DNA from: Seonamhaeicola sp. S2-3
Lineage (GTDB): Bacteria > Bacteroidota > Bacteroidia > Flavobacteriales > Flavobacteriaceae
DNA: 64,000 bases
Direction of reading: 5' to 3'
NCBI RefSeq assembly: GCF_001971785.1
Contig: NZ_CP019389.1
Location: 507,001 to 571,000 of the forward strand
The notes under the pieces are model-generated. The model was not told the DNA's origin and did not search any database. It worked only from the letters and a program-made list of their open reading frames with translations. The stretch's first letter is position 1; every line of letters begins with the position of its first letter. A program made the position numbers and the translations under genes. Below, piece by piece: positions 1 to 7,583 of the stretch.

Positions 1-150
1 ATCGATATGGAAAAAAGTCAAGAAATCAACATAGTATTAGCTCCACCAAGTCCAGATTCAATTTCATCAAAAGACTTATTAAAAAAAATCAGAATTGTAG
101 ACTCTGATATTCTGGAAATTGACGGAATAAAATTTAAAAGAATAAAATAA
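1..150 (+). CDS. C-terminal end of an unidentified cassette gene
   Basis: Frame 1 is open from the window edge to a TAA at 148-150 and gives 49 residues rich in Lys and Ile, ending in KRIK. The start lies outside the window. I do not recognise a family. The stop is 2 bp before ATTGCCAAC (153-161), the terminal motif of attC-like site A, so this is the last gene of a cassette. Genes running right up to the cassette end are also seen at 7491 and 8695. Confidence 0.5.
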   Translation: MDMEKSQEINIVLAPPSPDSISSKDLLKKIRIVDSDILEIDGIKFKRIK

Positions 151-208
151 CTATTGCCAACAATGGTAACCGTTGCACAAGCCCATAATGTATCCTAAAA
201 TTATAATT

Positions 209-240
209 AGAAACCGTCTTTTAAAGGCGGTTTCTGTTTT
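209..240. terminator. Hairpin terminator at the end of IS copy 1
   Basis: AGAAACCGTCTTT pairs with AAAGGCGGTTTCT (one G.T pair) and is followed on the plus strand by GTTTTTAT. It sits immediately after the transposase stop (240-242), so it can end the leftward transposase transcript and also stop rightward read-through from the cassette array. Equivalent hairpins occur at 2813-2844, 8749-8780 and 13313-13344. Confidence 0.6.
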
Positions 241-1817
241 TATACACTTAAAAACTCTGGTGTTTTAAAAGGCTTTAAAAGCATGTTTATAACCTTGTAA
301 AAGGTGTTTTTGGCACTAAAATAAAGCGTCTGTGCCCCTGCTCCGCTTTTAGTACGTTTTTCTATAAATTTCATATATTTTTTAAGGTTGTAGGCTATGG
401 CAGAAAGTTGCATGCATTTATTGGCCTGCTCAATTCCAATGGTATTCACTTTTCTTAGGCCCATAAATTGTGTGAGCGTACCAAATACAGGTTCTACGGT
501 GCTCTGCCTTTTTCCTTTCATATAACGCCCTTGGTTGCTTTCTACCCGGGCTATGTTACGCTCATATTCCGAGCGGTAATAGGTAACGGTAAACTTCTTT
601 TCCTGTGCCGTTTTCCCTAGGCATGCAGTGCGTACTGGACAGTCCAAACACAACGGTTTTGAGCCGCGGTATTCCTTCTTCTTGGTGTTGTTCTTTTTTT
701 CTATAAACACTTTTTTAAAGGGGATGATTTTGCCTTGAGAACATGTATAATAATCTTCCTTTTCGTGATAGGTAAATCCTTCTGGACCGCCCTTATAAGT
801 GCCGTGAGCGGGTATAAAACTTTTTAGGCCTATTGCCTCTAGAAAGGCATAATTCTCGCCGCTGCTATAGCCCGTGTCGGCCACACAATTTTCCCAAACC
901 AGTGCCGCTTTCCAAAGCCGTTGTTTTACCCGCTTAACGATATCTGGTAAATGCTGACTGTCTTTGCCATCGGCATGGTACGCTCTTATATCACTTATCA
1001 CATGGTTTGCCGTATCTACTGTAAGTTGACTAAGGTAATTGAGTTTTCTTGCCTTTCCCGGTTTTACACTGATGCGCGCATCCGGATCGGTGGGACTGTA
1101 ATGGGTCTTGTTACTGGTATAGCGACTGCCTTTAGCACCAGCTCCTGGACGTGCATCTTGATCCTTTGCCCATTTGGCATTACGCCTTTTTATGGCCTGT
1201 AATTCTTTCGTAGAAGCCGATAAGGTTTGTTGGTCTTTATCGGCCTTGTTTGCTTTAGATTGCCTTAAGGGCTTCTGTTTATCTCGATGGCTGATGTTAC
1301 GAATTTCCCGAAGATGCCCTTCTAAATCCTCTTCTGGCACTTTCAGTTCTAAAGTATCCATAGAAGCATTGGCCTTTACAGGGGCGGAATCTATGGTCTG
1401 GGTATGGCCGGCAACCATACCTGCCGAGACACATAGCCCAAATATTTTTGTGAAAACAGATTCAAATACCGCTTCTGGAAATAGTTGGCGTGTACGGCTT
1501 ATAGTAGAATGCCACGGTAATTCTTCGTCGATATCATAGCCTAAAAAATACAAGATATCCAAGCGCATGCTACAATGTGATATAAGCTTACGGTCGCTTG
1601 TTATATTTTCTAAATAACCAACCAAACATAGCTTAAAGAATACAACAGGGTCGATGCTTTTTTGTCCGCTTGATCCATAGAATTTCTGAGTCCTTTTGTA
1701 AAGGAAATTAAGGTCGATAGCTCCACGAAGACGTCGGTAGAAATTCTCTTCTGGTACGCGGTCGCTTAGCCTAAATTGATTGAATAGCTTTTCTTGAAAT
1801 ATTTTTGTGCCTTGCAT
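240..1817 (-). CDS. IS1182-family transposase, copy 1
   Basis: This 525-residue DDE transposase has the usual IS1182 layout. The N-terminal DUF772-like part contains KSIDPVVFFKLCLVGYL and ELPWHSTISR. The first catalytic Asp is in IDSAPVKANAS, the second in VADTGYSSGE and the Glu in QSTVEPVFGTL. A Cys pair lies in LCLDCPVRTACLG. The start ATG at 1817 is the first in frame and lies about 37 bp inside the inverted repeat. The protein is identical to that of copy 2. The length and intact motifs suggest an active enzyme. Confidence 0.9.
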   Translation of the reverse strand: MQGTKIFQEKLFNQFRLSDRVPEENFYRRLRGAIDLNFLYKRTQKFYGSSGQKSIDPVVFFKLCLVGYLENITSDRKLISHCSMRLDILYFLGYDIDEELPWHSTISRTRQLFPEAVFESVFTKIFGLCVSAGMVAGHTQTIDSAPVKANASMDTLELKVPEEDLEGHLREIRNISHRDKQKPLRQSKANKADKDQQTLSASTKELQAIKRRNAKWAKDQDARPGAGAKGSRYTSNKTHYSPTDPDARISVKPGKARKLNYLSQLTVDTANHVISDIRAYHADGKDSQHLPDIVKRVKQRLWKAALVWENCVADTGYSSGENYAFLEAIGLKSFIPAHGTYKGGPEGFTYHEKEDYYTCSQGKIIPFKKVFIEKKNNTKKKEYRGSKPLCLDCPVRTACLGKTAQEKKFTVTYYRSEYERNIARVESNQGRYMKGKRQSTVEPVFGTLTQFMGLRKVNTIGIEQANKCMQLSAIAYNLKKYMKFIEKRTKSGAGAQTLYFSAKNTFYKVINMLLKPFKTPEFLSV

Positions 1818-2013
1818 TATTAAATATACGAAATTTCTGTATATTTAGCAAGTCTTGTGCAACAGGCACAATGTATAAAAATAATTGCTCAATTCTGGGC
1901 TTAAATAAAGGTCGTTGCGAGTTTACTACGTCTGATTTTCCTGCGGAAAATCCTCGCACGTAACCGCGCAACTATTCTTATACGAACCGTTGGCACACAT
2001 TTGAAAAAACATT

Positions 2014-2505
2014 ATGGGAAGAATCAAAGCTAAAACACATCTTGAGAAATTGGGATTTTCTGAAAAGGATAAGAAAGACTCTAAACACGATATTATTCAA
2101 ACGTGGGCATACGAAAATATCGAAAAAGTTATTTCTGAAACAACAATGAGTAAAAACCCTCATCCATTTAAGATTATTACTAATAAATGGGAACATCAAA
2201 TGATGTACGTAAATGGGAATTACAAAATGATTGTTGGTTATATCGATATTTTGGTTCGTATTCAAGGTAAATTTTATTTTAATGATAGCGATAAATATGA
2301 AGATTACACAAAAAACGTATTTATCGAAGTTAAAACCCAAATCCCAAGTTTAGGCGAATTAATAAGACAAATGAGAGCTTATCAAGCTTACGATGATAGG
2401 TTCACAGATTATATTGTTATTTCACCAGATGATAGACATAAAAAAATTCTAAACGAACAAGGTTTTTGGTTTTATAAATATAAAGACCCTAATCTATTGT
2501 TTTAA
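2014..2505 (+). CDS. PD-(D/E)XK nuclease-fold protein (cassette gene)
   Basis: The 163-residue protein has a recognisable restriction-endonuclease-like core: GYIDIL with Asp78, then FIEVKT with Glu105 and Lys107, followed by a helix (GELIRQMRAYQAY) and a strand ending YIVIS. This is the D...ExK arrangement of small stand-alone nucleases. There is no methylase or regulator beside it in the cassette. The ATG is 16 bp after the cassette start motif GTTGGCACAC (1989-1998), so the 5' leader is very short and expression may rely on an upstream or site-borne promoter. The specific substrate is unknown; a defence or repair role is inference. Confidence 0.65.
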   Translation: MGRIKAKTHLEKLGFSEKDKKDSKHDIIQTWAYENIEKVISETTMSKNPHPFKIITNKWEHQMMYVNGNYKMIVGYIDILVRIQGKFYFNDSDKYEDYTKNVFIEVKTQIPSLGELIRQMRAYQAYDDRFTDYIVISPDDRHKKILNEQGFWFYKYKDPNLLF

Positions 2506-2716
2506 GACCTTTTGAGTTTCTAATAGATGTAAAAGTATTGTAAGTGTCAGGTGCTGACTGACCAACAATACGCTTGAATTCTAAAAGAGACATTGACGGA
2601 TTTAATAATAAAAATCTGTTCATAGCAGAAATCATCCACATTAAAGACTGTGGACTTTCAGCTTCAGTTTGTTTAATTAATTGTTCTGCTATAAATGCAG
2701 TTGGATTTTTTGACAT
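2489..2716 (-). CDS. Small unknown protein, convergent with the nuclease gene
   Basis: This 75-residue ORF (start MSKNPTAFIAEQL, with a helical central part) is read from the far end of the cassette back towards the nuclease gene, and the two 3' ends overlap by 17 bp. An AT-rich leader and a plausible start lie at 2716-2760, just inside the terminal motif GTGTGCCAAC. I recognise no family. Antisense genes inside gene cassettes usually carry their own promoter. It could be a partner or antitoxin-like protein for the nuclease, but the sequence does not show this. Confidence 0.5.
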   Translation of the reverse strand: MSKNPTAFIAEQLIKQTEAESPQSLMWMISAMNRFLLLNPSMSLLEFKRIVGQSAPDTYNTFTSIRNSKGLKTID

Positions 2717-2769
2717 AATATTTGAATTTTAAATTAATAATCTGATTAAAAAAACGTGTGCCAACACCG

Positions 2770-4471
2770 GTAACCGTTGCACAAGCCCATAATGTATCCT
2801 AAAATTATAATTAGAAACCGTCTTTTAAAGGCGGTTTCTGTTTTTATACACTTAAAAACTCTGGTGTTTTAAAAGGCTTTAAAAGCATGTTTATAACCTT
2901 GTAAAAGGTGTTTTTGGCACTAAAATAAAGCGTCTGTGCCCCTGCTCCGCTTTTAGTACGTTTTTCTATAAATTTCATATATTTTTTAAGGTTGTAGGCT
3001 ATGGCAGAAAGTTGCATGCATTTATTGGCCTGCTCAATTCCAATGGTATTCACTTTTCTTAGGCCCATAAATTGTGTGAGCGTACCAAATACAGGTTCTA
3101 CGGTGCTCTGCCTTTTTCCTTTCATATAACGCCCTTGGTTGCTTTCTACCCGGGCTATGTTACGCTCATATTCCGAGCGGTAATAGGTAACGGTAAACTT
3201 CTTTTCCTGTGCCGTTTTCCCTAGGCATGCAGTGCGTACTGGACAGTCCAAACACAACGGTTTTGAGCCGCGGTATTCCTTCTTCTTGGTGTTGTTCTTT
3301 TTTTCTATAAACACTTTTTTAAAGGGGATGATTTTGCCTTGAGAACATGTATAATAATCTTCCTTTTCGTGATAGGTAAATCCTTCTGGACCGCCCTTAT
3401 AAGTGCCGTGAGCGGGTATAAAACTTTTTAGGCCTATTGCCTCTAGAAAGGCATAATTCTCGCCGCTGCTATAGCCCGTGTCGGCCACACAATTTTCCCA
3501 AACCAGTGCCGCTTTCCAAAGCCGTTGTTTTACCCGCTTAACGATATCTGGTAAATGCTGACTGTCTTTGCCATCGGCATGGTACGCTCTTATATCACTT
3601 ATCACATGGTTTGCCGTATCTACTGTAAGTTGACTAAGGTAATTGAGTTTTCTTGCCTTTCCCGGTTTTACACTGATGCGCGCATCCGGATCGGTGGGAC
3701 TGTAATGGGTCTTGTTACTGGTATAGCGACTGCCTTTAGCACCAGCTCCTGGACGTGCATCTTGATCCTTTGCCCATTTGGCATTACGCCTTTTTATGGC
3801 CTGTAATTCTTTCGTAGAAGCCGATAAGGTTTGTTGGTCTTTATCGGCCTTGTTTGCTTTAGATTGCCTTAAGGGCTTCTGTTTATCTCGATGGCTGATG
3901 TTACGAATTTCCCGAAGATGCCCTTCTAAATCCTCTTCTGGCACTTTCAGTTCTAAAGTATCCATAGAAGCATTGGCCTTTACAGGGGCGGAATCTATGG
4001 TCTGGGTATGGCCGGCAACCATACCTGCCGAGACACATAGCCCAAATATTTTTGTGAAAACAGATTCAAATACCGCTTCTGGAAATAGTTGGCGTGTACG
4101 GCTTATAGTAGAATGCCACGGTAATTCTTCGTCGATATCATAGCCTAAAAAATACAAGATATCCAAGCGCATGCTACAATGTGATATAAGCTTACGGTCG
4201 CTTGTTATATTTTCTAAATAACCAACCAAACATAGCTTAAAGAATACAACAGGGTCGATGCTTTTTTGTCCGCTTGATCCATAGAATTTCTGAGTCCTTT
4301 TGTAAAGGAAATTAAGGTCGATAGCTCCACGAAGACGTCGGTAGAAATTCTCTTCTGGTACGCGGTCGCTTAGCCTAAATTGATTGAATAGCTTTTCTTG
4401 AAATATTTTTGTGCCTTGCATTATTAAATATACGAAATTTCTGTATATTTAGCAAGTCTTGTGCAACAGGC
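2770..4471 (-). mobile_element. IS1182-family insertion sequence, copy 2 (1702 bp)
   Basis: The inverted repeats are GTTGCACAAG (2776-2785) and CTTGTGCAAC (4458-4467), with the same internal organisation as copy 1. The flanks do not carry a matching duplication: ACACCG on the left and ACAATG on the right. This is expected if the present element arose by homologous recombination between two IS copies, or if the site was rearranged after insertion. Confidence 0.85.
2844..4421 (-). CDS. IS1182-family transposase, copy 2
   Basis: This 525-residue DDE transposase has the same residues as copy 1 throughout, including the three catalytic-acid segments (IDSAPVKANAS, VADTGYSSGE, QSTVEPVFGTL). It is an intact gene. 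The terminator hairpin 2813-2844 follows the stop. Two identical copies 2.6 kb apart in direct orientation would allow deletion of the intervening nuclease cassette by homologous recombination. Confidence 0.9.
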   Translation of the reverse strand: MQGTKIFQEKLFNQFRLSDRVPEENFYRRLRGAIDLNFLYKRTQKFYGSSGQKSIDPVVFFKLCLVGYLENITSDRKLISHCSMRLDILYFLGYDIDEELPWHSTISRTRQLFPEAVFESVFTKIFGLCVSAGMVAGHTQTIDSAPVKANASMDTLELKVPEEDLEGHLREIRNISHRDKQKPLRQSKANKADKDQQTLSASTKELQAIKRRNAKWAKDQDARPGAGAKGSRYTSNKTHYSPTDPDARISVKPGKARKLNYLSQLTVDTANHVISDIRAYHADGKDSQHLPDIVKRVKQRLWKAALVWENCVADTGYSSGENYAFLEAIGLKSFIPAHGTYKGGPEGFTYHEKEDYYTCSQGKIIPFKKVFIEKKNNTKKKEYRGSKPLCLDCPVRTACLGKTAQEKKFTVTYYRSEYERNIARVESNQGRYMKGKRQSTVEPVFGTLTQFMGLRKVNTIGIEQANKCMQLSAIAYNLKKYMKFIEKRTKSGAGAQTLYFSAKNTFYKVINMLLKPFKTPEFLSV

Positions 4472-4609
4472 ACAATGTGTATAGTGCATAAGGGTTTCAG
4501 AGGTTTTCGAGCGCTATCTCCCGCATCAATTTTGGGTGGTATCTTGATAGGTTTGAAGCCCGCAATCCCTTACGCACCATACACTAACCGTTACCTGCAA
4601 GCTGAAAAA

Positions 4610-4697
4610 AGCCAACCGTACGTTCAAGCACATTTCATTTTGTTCGTACCTCACAAAATAAAAAGAGCTTTCACTTCCCCACCGCCACCCAAAAAAT
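4610..4697 (+). repeat. Left copy of a direct repeat flanking the R-M genes
   Basis: AGCCAAC, then TTCAAGCACATT, a small hairpin (ATTTTGT with ACAAAAT), AAAGAGCTTTCAC and an A-rich end. The same ordered blocks recur at 7490-7575 with a different hairpin between them. The two copies flank the whole R-M operon. They could be recombination sites of a second type, or the ends of the element that brought the R-M genes. Confidence 0.6.
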
Positions 4698-4711
4698 AAA
4701 TGACAAACTCG

Positions 4712-4741
4712 ATTGAAATCCAAAACGAATTCTTATATTTG
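4712..4741 (+). promoter_or_regulatory. Bacteroidota-type promoter of the R-M operon
   Basis: A -7 element TATATTTG (4734-4741, matching TAnnTTTG) lies 18 bp after ATTG (4712-4715), a fair -33 element. The predicted start of transcription is about 25 bp before the regulator ATG at 4771. The -7 element overlaps the palindromic operator, which fits autoregulation. Confidence 0.6.
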
Positions 4742-4755
4742 ACAAATATTGTCAA
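4739..4755 (+). promoter_or_regulatory. Palindromic operator for the C-type regulator
   Basis: TTGACAAATATTGTCAA is a perfect 7+7 palindrome with an ATA centre. It overlaps the -7 element and the expected transcription start, 15 bp upstream of the XRE regulator gene. C-proteins of R-M systems bind such sites in front of their own gene, so the regulator at 4771 is the likely ligand (inference). Confidence 0.6.
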
Positions 4756-4770
4756 GTCAATTATAGGCGA

Positions 4771-5076
4771 ATGAAAAATATAGGACAAACATTAAGAGAA
4801 TTACGAGAGTCAAAAGGTTTGTTATTACGTGAAGTTGGTGCAGCATTATCAATCGACCCTACTCTATTGAGTAAAATAGAACGTAATGATAGAATGCCTA
4901 CAAAAGAACAAGTAAGTGCTCTTTCTGAATTCTATCAAGATAAAAAGAATGAAGTCTTAATTGCTTGGTTAAGTGACAAGCTTGTTTACGAAATCCAAGA
5001 CGAAGATTTGGCATTAGCAGCTATGAAAGTTGCTGAACAAAAAATTGAATACTTAAAAACTCATAAAGCTCAATGA
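4771..5076 (+). CDS. XRE-family controller (C) protein of the R-M system
   Basis: The 101-residue protein has a helix-turn-helix of the XRE/Cro type at residues 5-55 (LRELRESKGLLLREVGAAL, then IDPTLLSKIER), followed by a short helical tail. It is first in a three-gene operon and overlaps the nuclease gene by ATGA (5073-5076). With the palindrome at 4739-4755 it fits a controller protein that delays nuclease expression until the DNA is methylated, as known for many type II systems. It is slightly longer than the classical 80-residue C-proteins. Confidence 0.75.
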   Translation: MKNIGQTLRELRESKGLLLREVGAALSIDPTLLSKIERNDRMPTKEQVSALSEFYQDKKNEVLIAWLSDKLVYEIQDEDLALAAMKVAEQKIEYLKTHKAQ

Positions 5077-5987
5077 ATATAACTAAAGAAACAGCCAACA
5101 ATAAAGAACAACTTCTAAAATACTTTAGAGATAGGTCAAGTGAGTTTTTGGCTGAAGTTAATGGCGAATACGGTAATACTGAATACAAAAAGAAAGCAAA
5201 AAAATTAAACACGCTTCTCGTAAAAGCACGAACTACAATTATTGAAATAATTGAGCAGAAAGGAAAAAAAGAAAATTGGTCGAATAAAGAAATACTTGAA
5301 TGTGTCTTAATGGTTACTTACTGTAACTATGTTGTAATGCTTGAAGTACGCCATTCAGTTTGGCCTTATGAATATATGGCCTTCTCACGAAGAATAGGAG
5401 AATTATGGGAACCATTTTGCAAATTAGCTTTTGAGTATCCAATAAATGATTTAGAGCTTTTTGTTCCACCTTTATTTGCTGACGTAAAAAAGCAATTAGC
5501 GGATGAAATCGAAGACTACATTAATGGACTTAACCTTTCTGATGAAGAAAAAGAACAACTAATCAAATACTATAACAAAGTATGGAGTTTGGTAATGTCT
5601 GGAGAAATTCAACTTGAACTTGACTTACATTTCATATTTGAAGGGAAAAAATATGTTGTTGATTTTAAAAGTGGATTTGGCTCAAATGAAAAAGGAAATA
5701 CGAATAGACTATTATTAGTTGCAAGTATTTACCAAAACCTCGAAGACAACTACGAACCACTAATTTTTGTAAGAGCAGCCGAAAACAACAATTACTTTAA
5801 CACATTGAAAAACTCTGGAATTTGGAGTGCTTTTTCAGGTTCAGAAACCTATGACGAACTTTATAAATATTCTGGATTTGACATTCGCTCTTGGATAAAC
5901 CAAAATGTGAATTGGGCAGAAGATTTAGATGATGACTTTGTAGAGCATTTAGAATCCAACGATTTAACTCAATATTTAACTTGGTAA
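5073..5987 (+). CDS. Type II restriction endonuclease (PD-(D/E)XK type)
   Basis: A 304-residue protein encoded between a C-regulator and a DNA methylase. The core LELDLHFIFEG carries Asp184 and the next strand KYVVDFKSGFG carries Asp197 and Lys199, the D...DxK arrangement of PD-(D/E)XK nucleases. The N-terminal 150 residues are mainly helical. I cannot assign a recognition sequence. The start overlaps the regulator stop, indicating translational coupling. Neighbourhood plus motif make the function likely, although overall similarity to a known enzyme is not apparent to me. Confidence 0.7.
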   Translation: MNITKETANNKEQLLKYFRDRSSEFLAEVNGEYGNTEYKKKAKKLNTLLVKARTTIIEIIEQKGKKENWSNKEILECVLMVTYCNYVVMLEVRHSVWPYEYMAFSRRIGELWEPFCKLAFEYPINDLELFVPPLFADVKKQLADEIEDYINGLNLSDEEKEQLIKYYNKVWSLVMSGEIQLELDLHFIFEGKKYVVDFKSGFGSNEKGNTNRLLLVASIYQNLEDNYEPLIFVRAAENNNYFNTLKNSGIWSAFSGSETYDELYKYSGFDIRSWINQNVNWAEDLDDDFVEHLESNDLTQYLTW

Positions 5988-5988
5988 T

Positions 5989-7491
5989 ATGATAAGCGAA
6001 CAAAGAATATTTCAAGCATACTATACAAAATCAGAGCCAATAGTAACTTATATGGTTGATTTGTTAAACCTTAATGGTACAGAAACAATTTTTGAACCTT
6101 GTGCTGGAGATGGAGTTTTTTTAGACCCCATTTTGAGTAAATATGAATCAGTAAAAGTTGATGCTTTTGAACTTAATCTTTCTGCTTACAATAAATTAAA
6201 AAACAAATATTCTGATTTAGAAAATGTTTCAATAAAACAAACCGACACATTAACCGATTTGGATTTGGAATTTTTATGCTCAATGGGAGGGAAATATGAT
6301 GCTGTAATTGCAAATCCACCATACGGAGCTTGGAGAAACACAGAAGATAGAGCGTCATTAAAAAGAAGATTTAATGGCTTTTATGCCAAAGAAAGCTACT
6401 CATTATTCCTGTACAGAAGTATAGAATCATTAAATGAAGGCGGTAAACTTGTTTTTATTATTCCCGATACTTATCTAAACTTAAATATGCACAAGGATAT
6501 TCGAAAATATATCCTTACCAACACCAAGATAAAAGAAATCTCTTTATTCCCTTCTTCATATTTCCCAGGAGTAAATTTTGGCTATGCTAACTTGTCAATT
6601 ATTGCTTTGGAAAAATGCAGTGATATTTCTTCTAATCTTAATAATTCATTCAATATTTATAAAGACTTTAAATCAGTTGTGGAACTTGGGAAAAATGAAT
6701 TACAACATTTGACAAAGTTGAAATTCCTACAAGAAAATGTTCTAAATAATGATGCTCATATTTTTTTAACTAGCAAAAACCAAAATGTTTCTGATGCAAT
6801 TAGAAGTGCTGAATTAACAATCGGAGATATTTGCGATTGTGTTACAGGTTTTTATTCGGGTAATGACAAGGACAGACTAAAAGTTTTAAACAAGTCAATC
6901 AGAAACTCAAAAAGGTATGATGAAGTTGATAAAACCAAAATAACTTATGACTGTAGTTCAAGACCTTTAAATGGGATTGAAACTGAAAAAATTTATGTTC
7001 CAATTGTTAAAGGCGGAAATGTAAAATACTTCAAAGCAGACAATTGGTTTATGGAATGGTCAAAAGAAATTGTCGATTTCTACAAAAAAGATAAAAAAGC
7101 ACGTTATCAAAATTCTTCATACTATTTCCGAAAAGGAATAGCAGTACCAATGGTCAGTTCAAGTTCAATAACTGGAGCGATAATAGAAAACCGACTTTTT
7201 GACCAATCAATTGTTGGAATTTTCCCTAAAAATGAAGATTTGATTTATTATTTGTTAGCGTTTTTCAATTCACCAACTTGTAATAAACTAATTAGAACAA
7301 TTAATCCTTCAACAAATAATTCTTCTAACTATATAAAGAAAATTCCATTCTTTAAACCTAAACCGAAGCAAGAGAAAATAATTACAGAAAACATAAACCA
7401 GATAATTGAACAAGTTAAACTTTCAGGCGACTATGATTTAGAACTTGAAAATGAAAACAACAAGTTAATAAATGAACTATACGGATTTTAG
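5989..7491 (+). CDS. N6-adenine DNA methyltransferase of the type II R-M system
   Basis: The 500-residue protein has the class I methylase SAM motif FEPCAGDG (35-42) and the N6-adenine catalytic motif NPPYGAW (109-115), in the order of gamma-type TaqI/PstI-like enzymes. The C-terminal half is a target-recognition region ending KKIPFFKPKPK. It transfers methyl groups to adenine in the site cut by the preceding enzyme. It starts 1 bp after the nuclease stop. The TAG stop (7489-7491) is the first part of the right-hand direct repeat TAGCCAAC, so the gene and the repeat share bases. Confidence 0.85.
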   Translation: MISEQRIFQAYYTKSEPIVTYMVDLLNLNGTETIFEPCAGDGVFLDPILSKYESVKVDAFELNLSAYNKLKNKYSDLENVSIKQTDTLTDLDLEFLCSMGGKYDAVIANPPYGAWRNTEDRASLKRRFNGFYAKESYSLFLYRSIESLNEGGKLVFIIPDTYLNLNMHKDIRKYILTNTKIKEISLFPSSYFPGVNFGYANLSIIALEKCSDISSNLNNSFNIYKDFKSVVELGKNELQHLTKLKFLQENVLNNDAHIFLTSKNQNVSDAIRSAELTIGDICDCVTGFYSGNDKDRLKVLNKSIRNSKRYDEVDKTKITYDCSSRPLNGIETEKIYVPIVKGGNVKYFKADNWFMEWSKEIVDFYKKDKKARYQNSSYYFRKGIAVPMVSSSSITGAIIENRLFDQSIVGIFPKNEDLIYYLLAFFNSPTCNKLIRTINPSTNNSSNYIKKIPFFKPKPKQEKIITENINQIIEQVKLSGDYDLELENENNKLINELYGF

Positions 7492-7575
7492 CCAACGCAA
7501 ATTCAAGCACATTGCAATCCTCGTTCCTGCGGTTGCAAAGAGCTTTCACACCAACGCTCACGGACGAAAAATAAA
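7490..7575 (+). repeat. Right copy of the direct repeat flanking the R-M genes
   Basis: AGCCAAC, TTCAAGCACATT, then an inner hairpin whose ends are TTGCAA and TTGCAA, then AAAGAGCTTTCAC and an A-rich end. The order and spacing match 4610-4697. It overlaps the methylase stop codon. Such repeats on both sides of a complete R-M operon suggest that it moved as a unit into an older, shorter cassette. Confidence 0.6.
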
Positions 7576-7583
7576 AAAAGCCA

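Larger units (their letters stand above)
166..1867 (-). mobile_element. IS1182-family insertion sequence, copy 1 (1702 bp)
   Basis: The element is bounded by a duplicated ACAATG (160-165 and 1868-1873); the minimum certain duplication is AATG. Its near-terminal inverted repeat is GTTGCACAAG (172-181) against CTTGTGCAAC (1854-1863). It carries one transposase gene on the minus strand. It lies three bases inside the conserved AAC of attC-like site A. Copies 2 and 3 have the same length and occupy the equivalent position in their sites. Copy 1 and copy 2 look identical by eye, which suggests recent movement or gene conversion. Confidence 0.85.
153..1998. other. attC-like intercassette site A, split by an IS1182 element
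   Basis: The left half is ATTGCCAAC plus AATG (153-165). The right half starts again at ACAATG (1868-1873). Left arm 1873-1888 pairs with right arm 1968-1983 at 14 of 16 positions. Both disagreements, at arm positions 7 and 12, are left A opposite right C. The spacer GAACC (1984-1988) precedes GTTGGCACAC (1989-1998), the start of the next cassette. The loop contains a perfect inner hairpin, 1934-1941 with 1945-1952. With the insertion removed, the site reads like the uninterrupted site C. The name attC-like is an inference from architecture. Confidence 0.75.
2756..4598. other. attC-like intercassette site B, split by an IS1182 element
   Basis: GTGTGCCAAC (2756-2765) is the exact inverse of the cassette start GTTGGCACAC at 1989. 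After the inserted element, left arm 4477-4494 pairs with right arm 4567-4584 at 16 of 18 positions. The two exceptions, at arm positions 7 and 12, are left A opposite right C. TAACC (4585-4589) then leads into GTTACCTGC (4590-4598), the start of the restriction-modification cassette. The duplicated target differs on the two sides (ACACCG left, ACAATG right), unlike the insertions in sites A and D. Confidence 0.75.
4422..4770 (+). other. Gene-free stretch: IS end, right half of site B, first flanking repeat, promoter
   Basis: This 349-bp gap holds the right end of IS copy 2 (to 4471), the right half of attC-like site B (4472-4598), the first copy of a direct repeat that recurs after the methylase gene (4610-4697), and the regulator promoter and operator (4712-4755). 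I see no credible coding sequence. The open frame running through 4409-4699 crosses the IS end and the site, so it is fortuitous. Confidence 0.7.

Noticed and set aside
951..1539. Plus-strand ORFs inside the IS copies (83 and 121 residues, repeated in each copy)
   Set aside because: They lie antisense to the transposase, repeat only because the IS repeats, and have the composition of a shadow frame.
166..1867. Treating the IS1182 unit as a normal cassette that never transposed
   Set aside because: Matching target duplications at copies 1 and 3 show insertion by transposition. The cassette-like ends are kept as a separate finding.
4409..4699. ORF of 96 residues on the plus strand (and a 65-residue minus-strand ORF)
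   Set aside because: It runs across the IS end, the attC-like hairpin and the flanking repeat. These structured elements explain the sequence better than coding.
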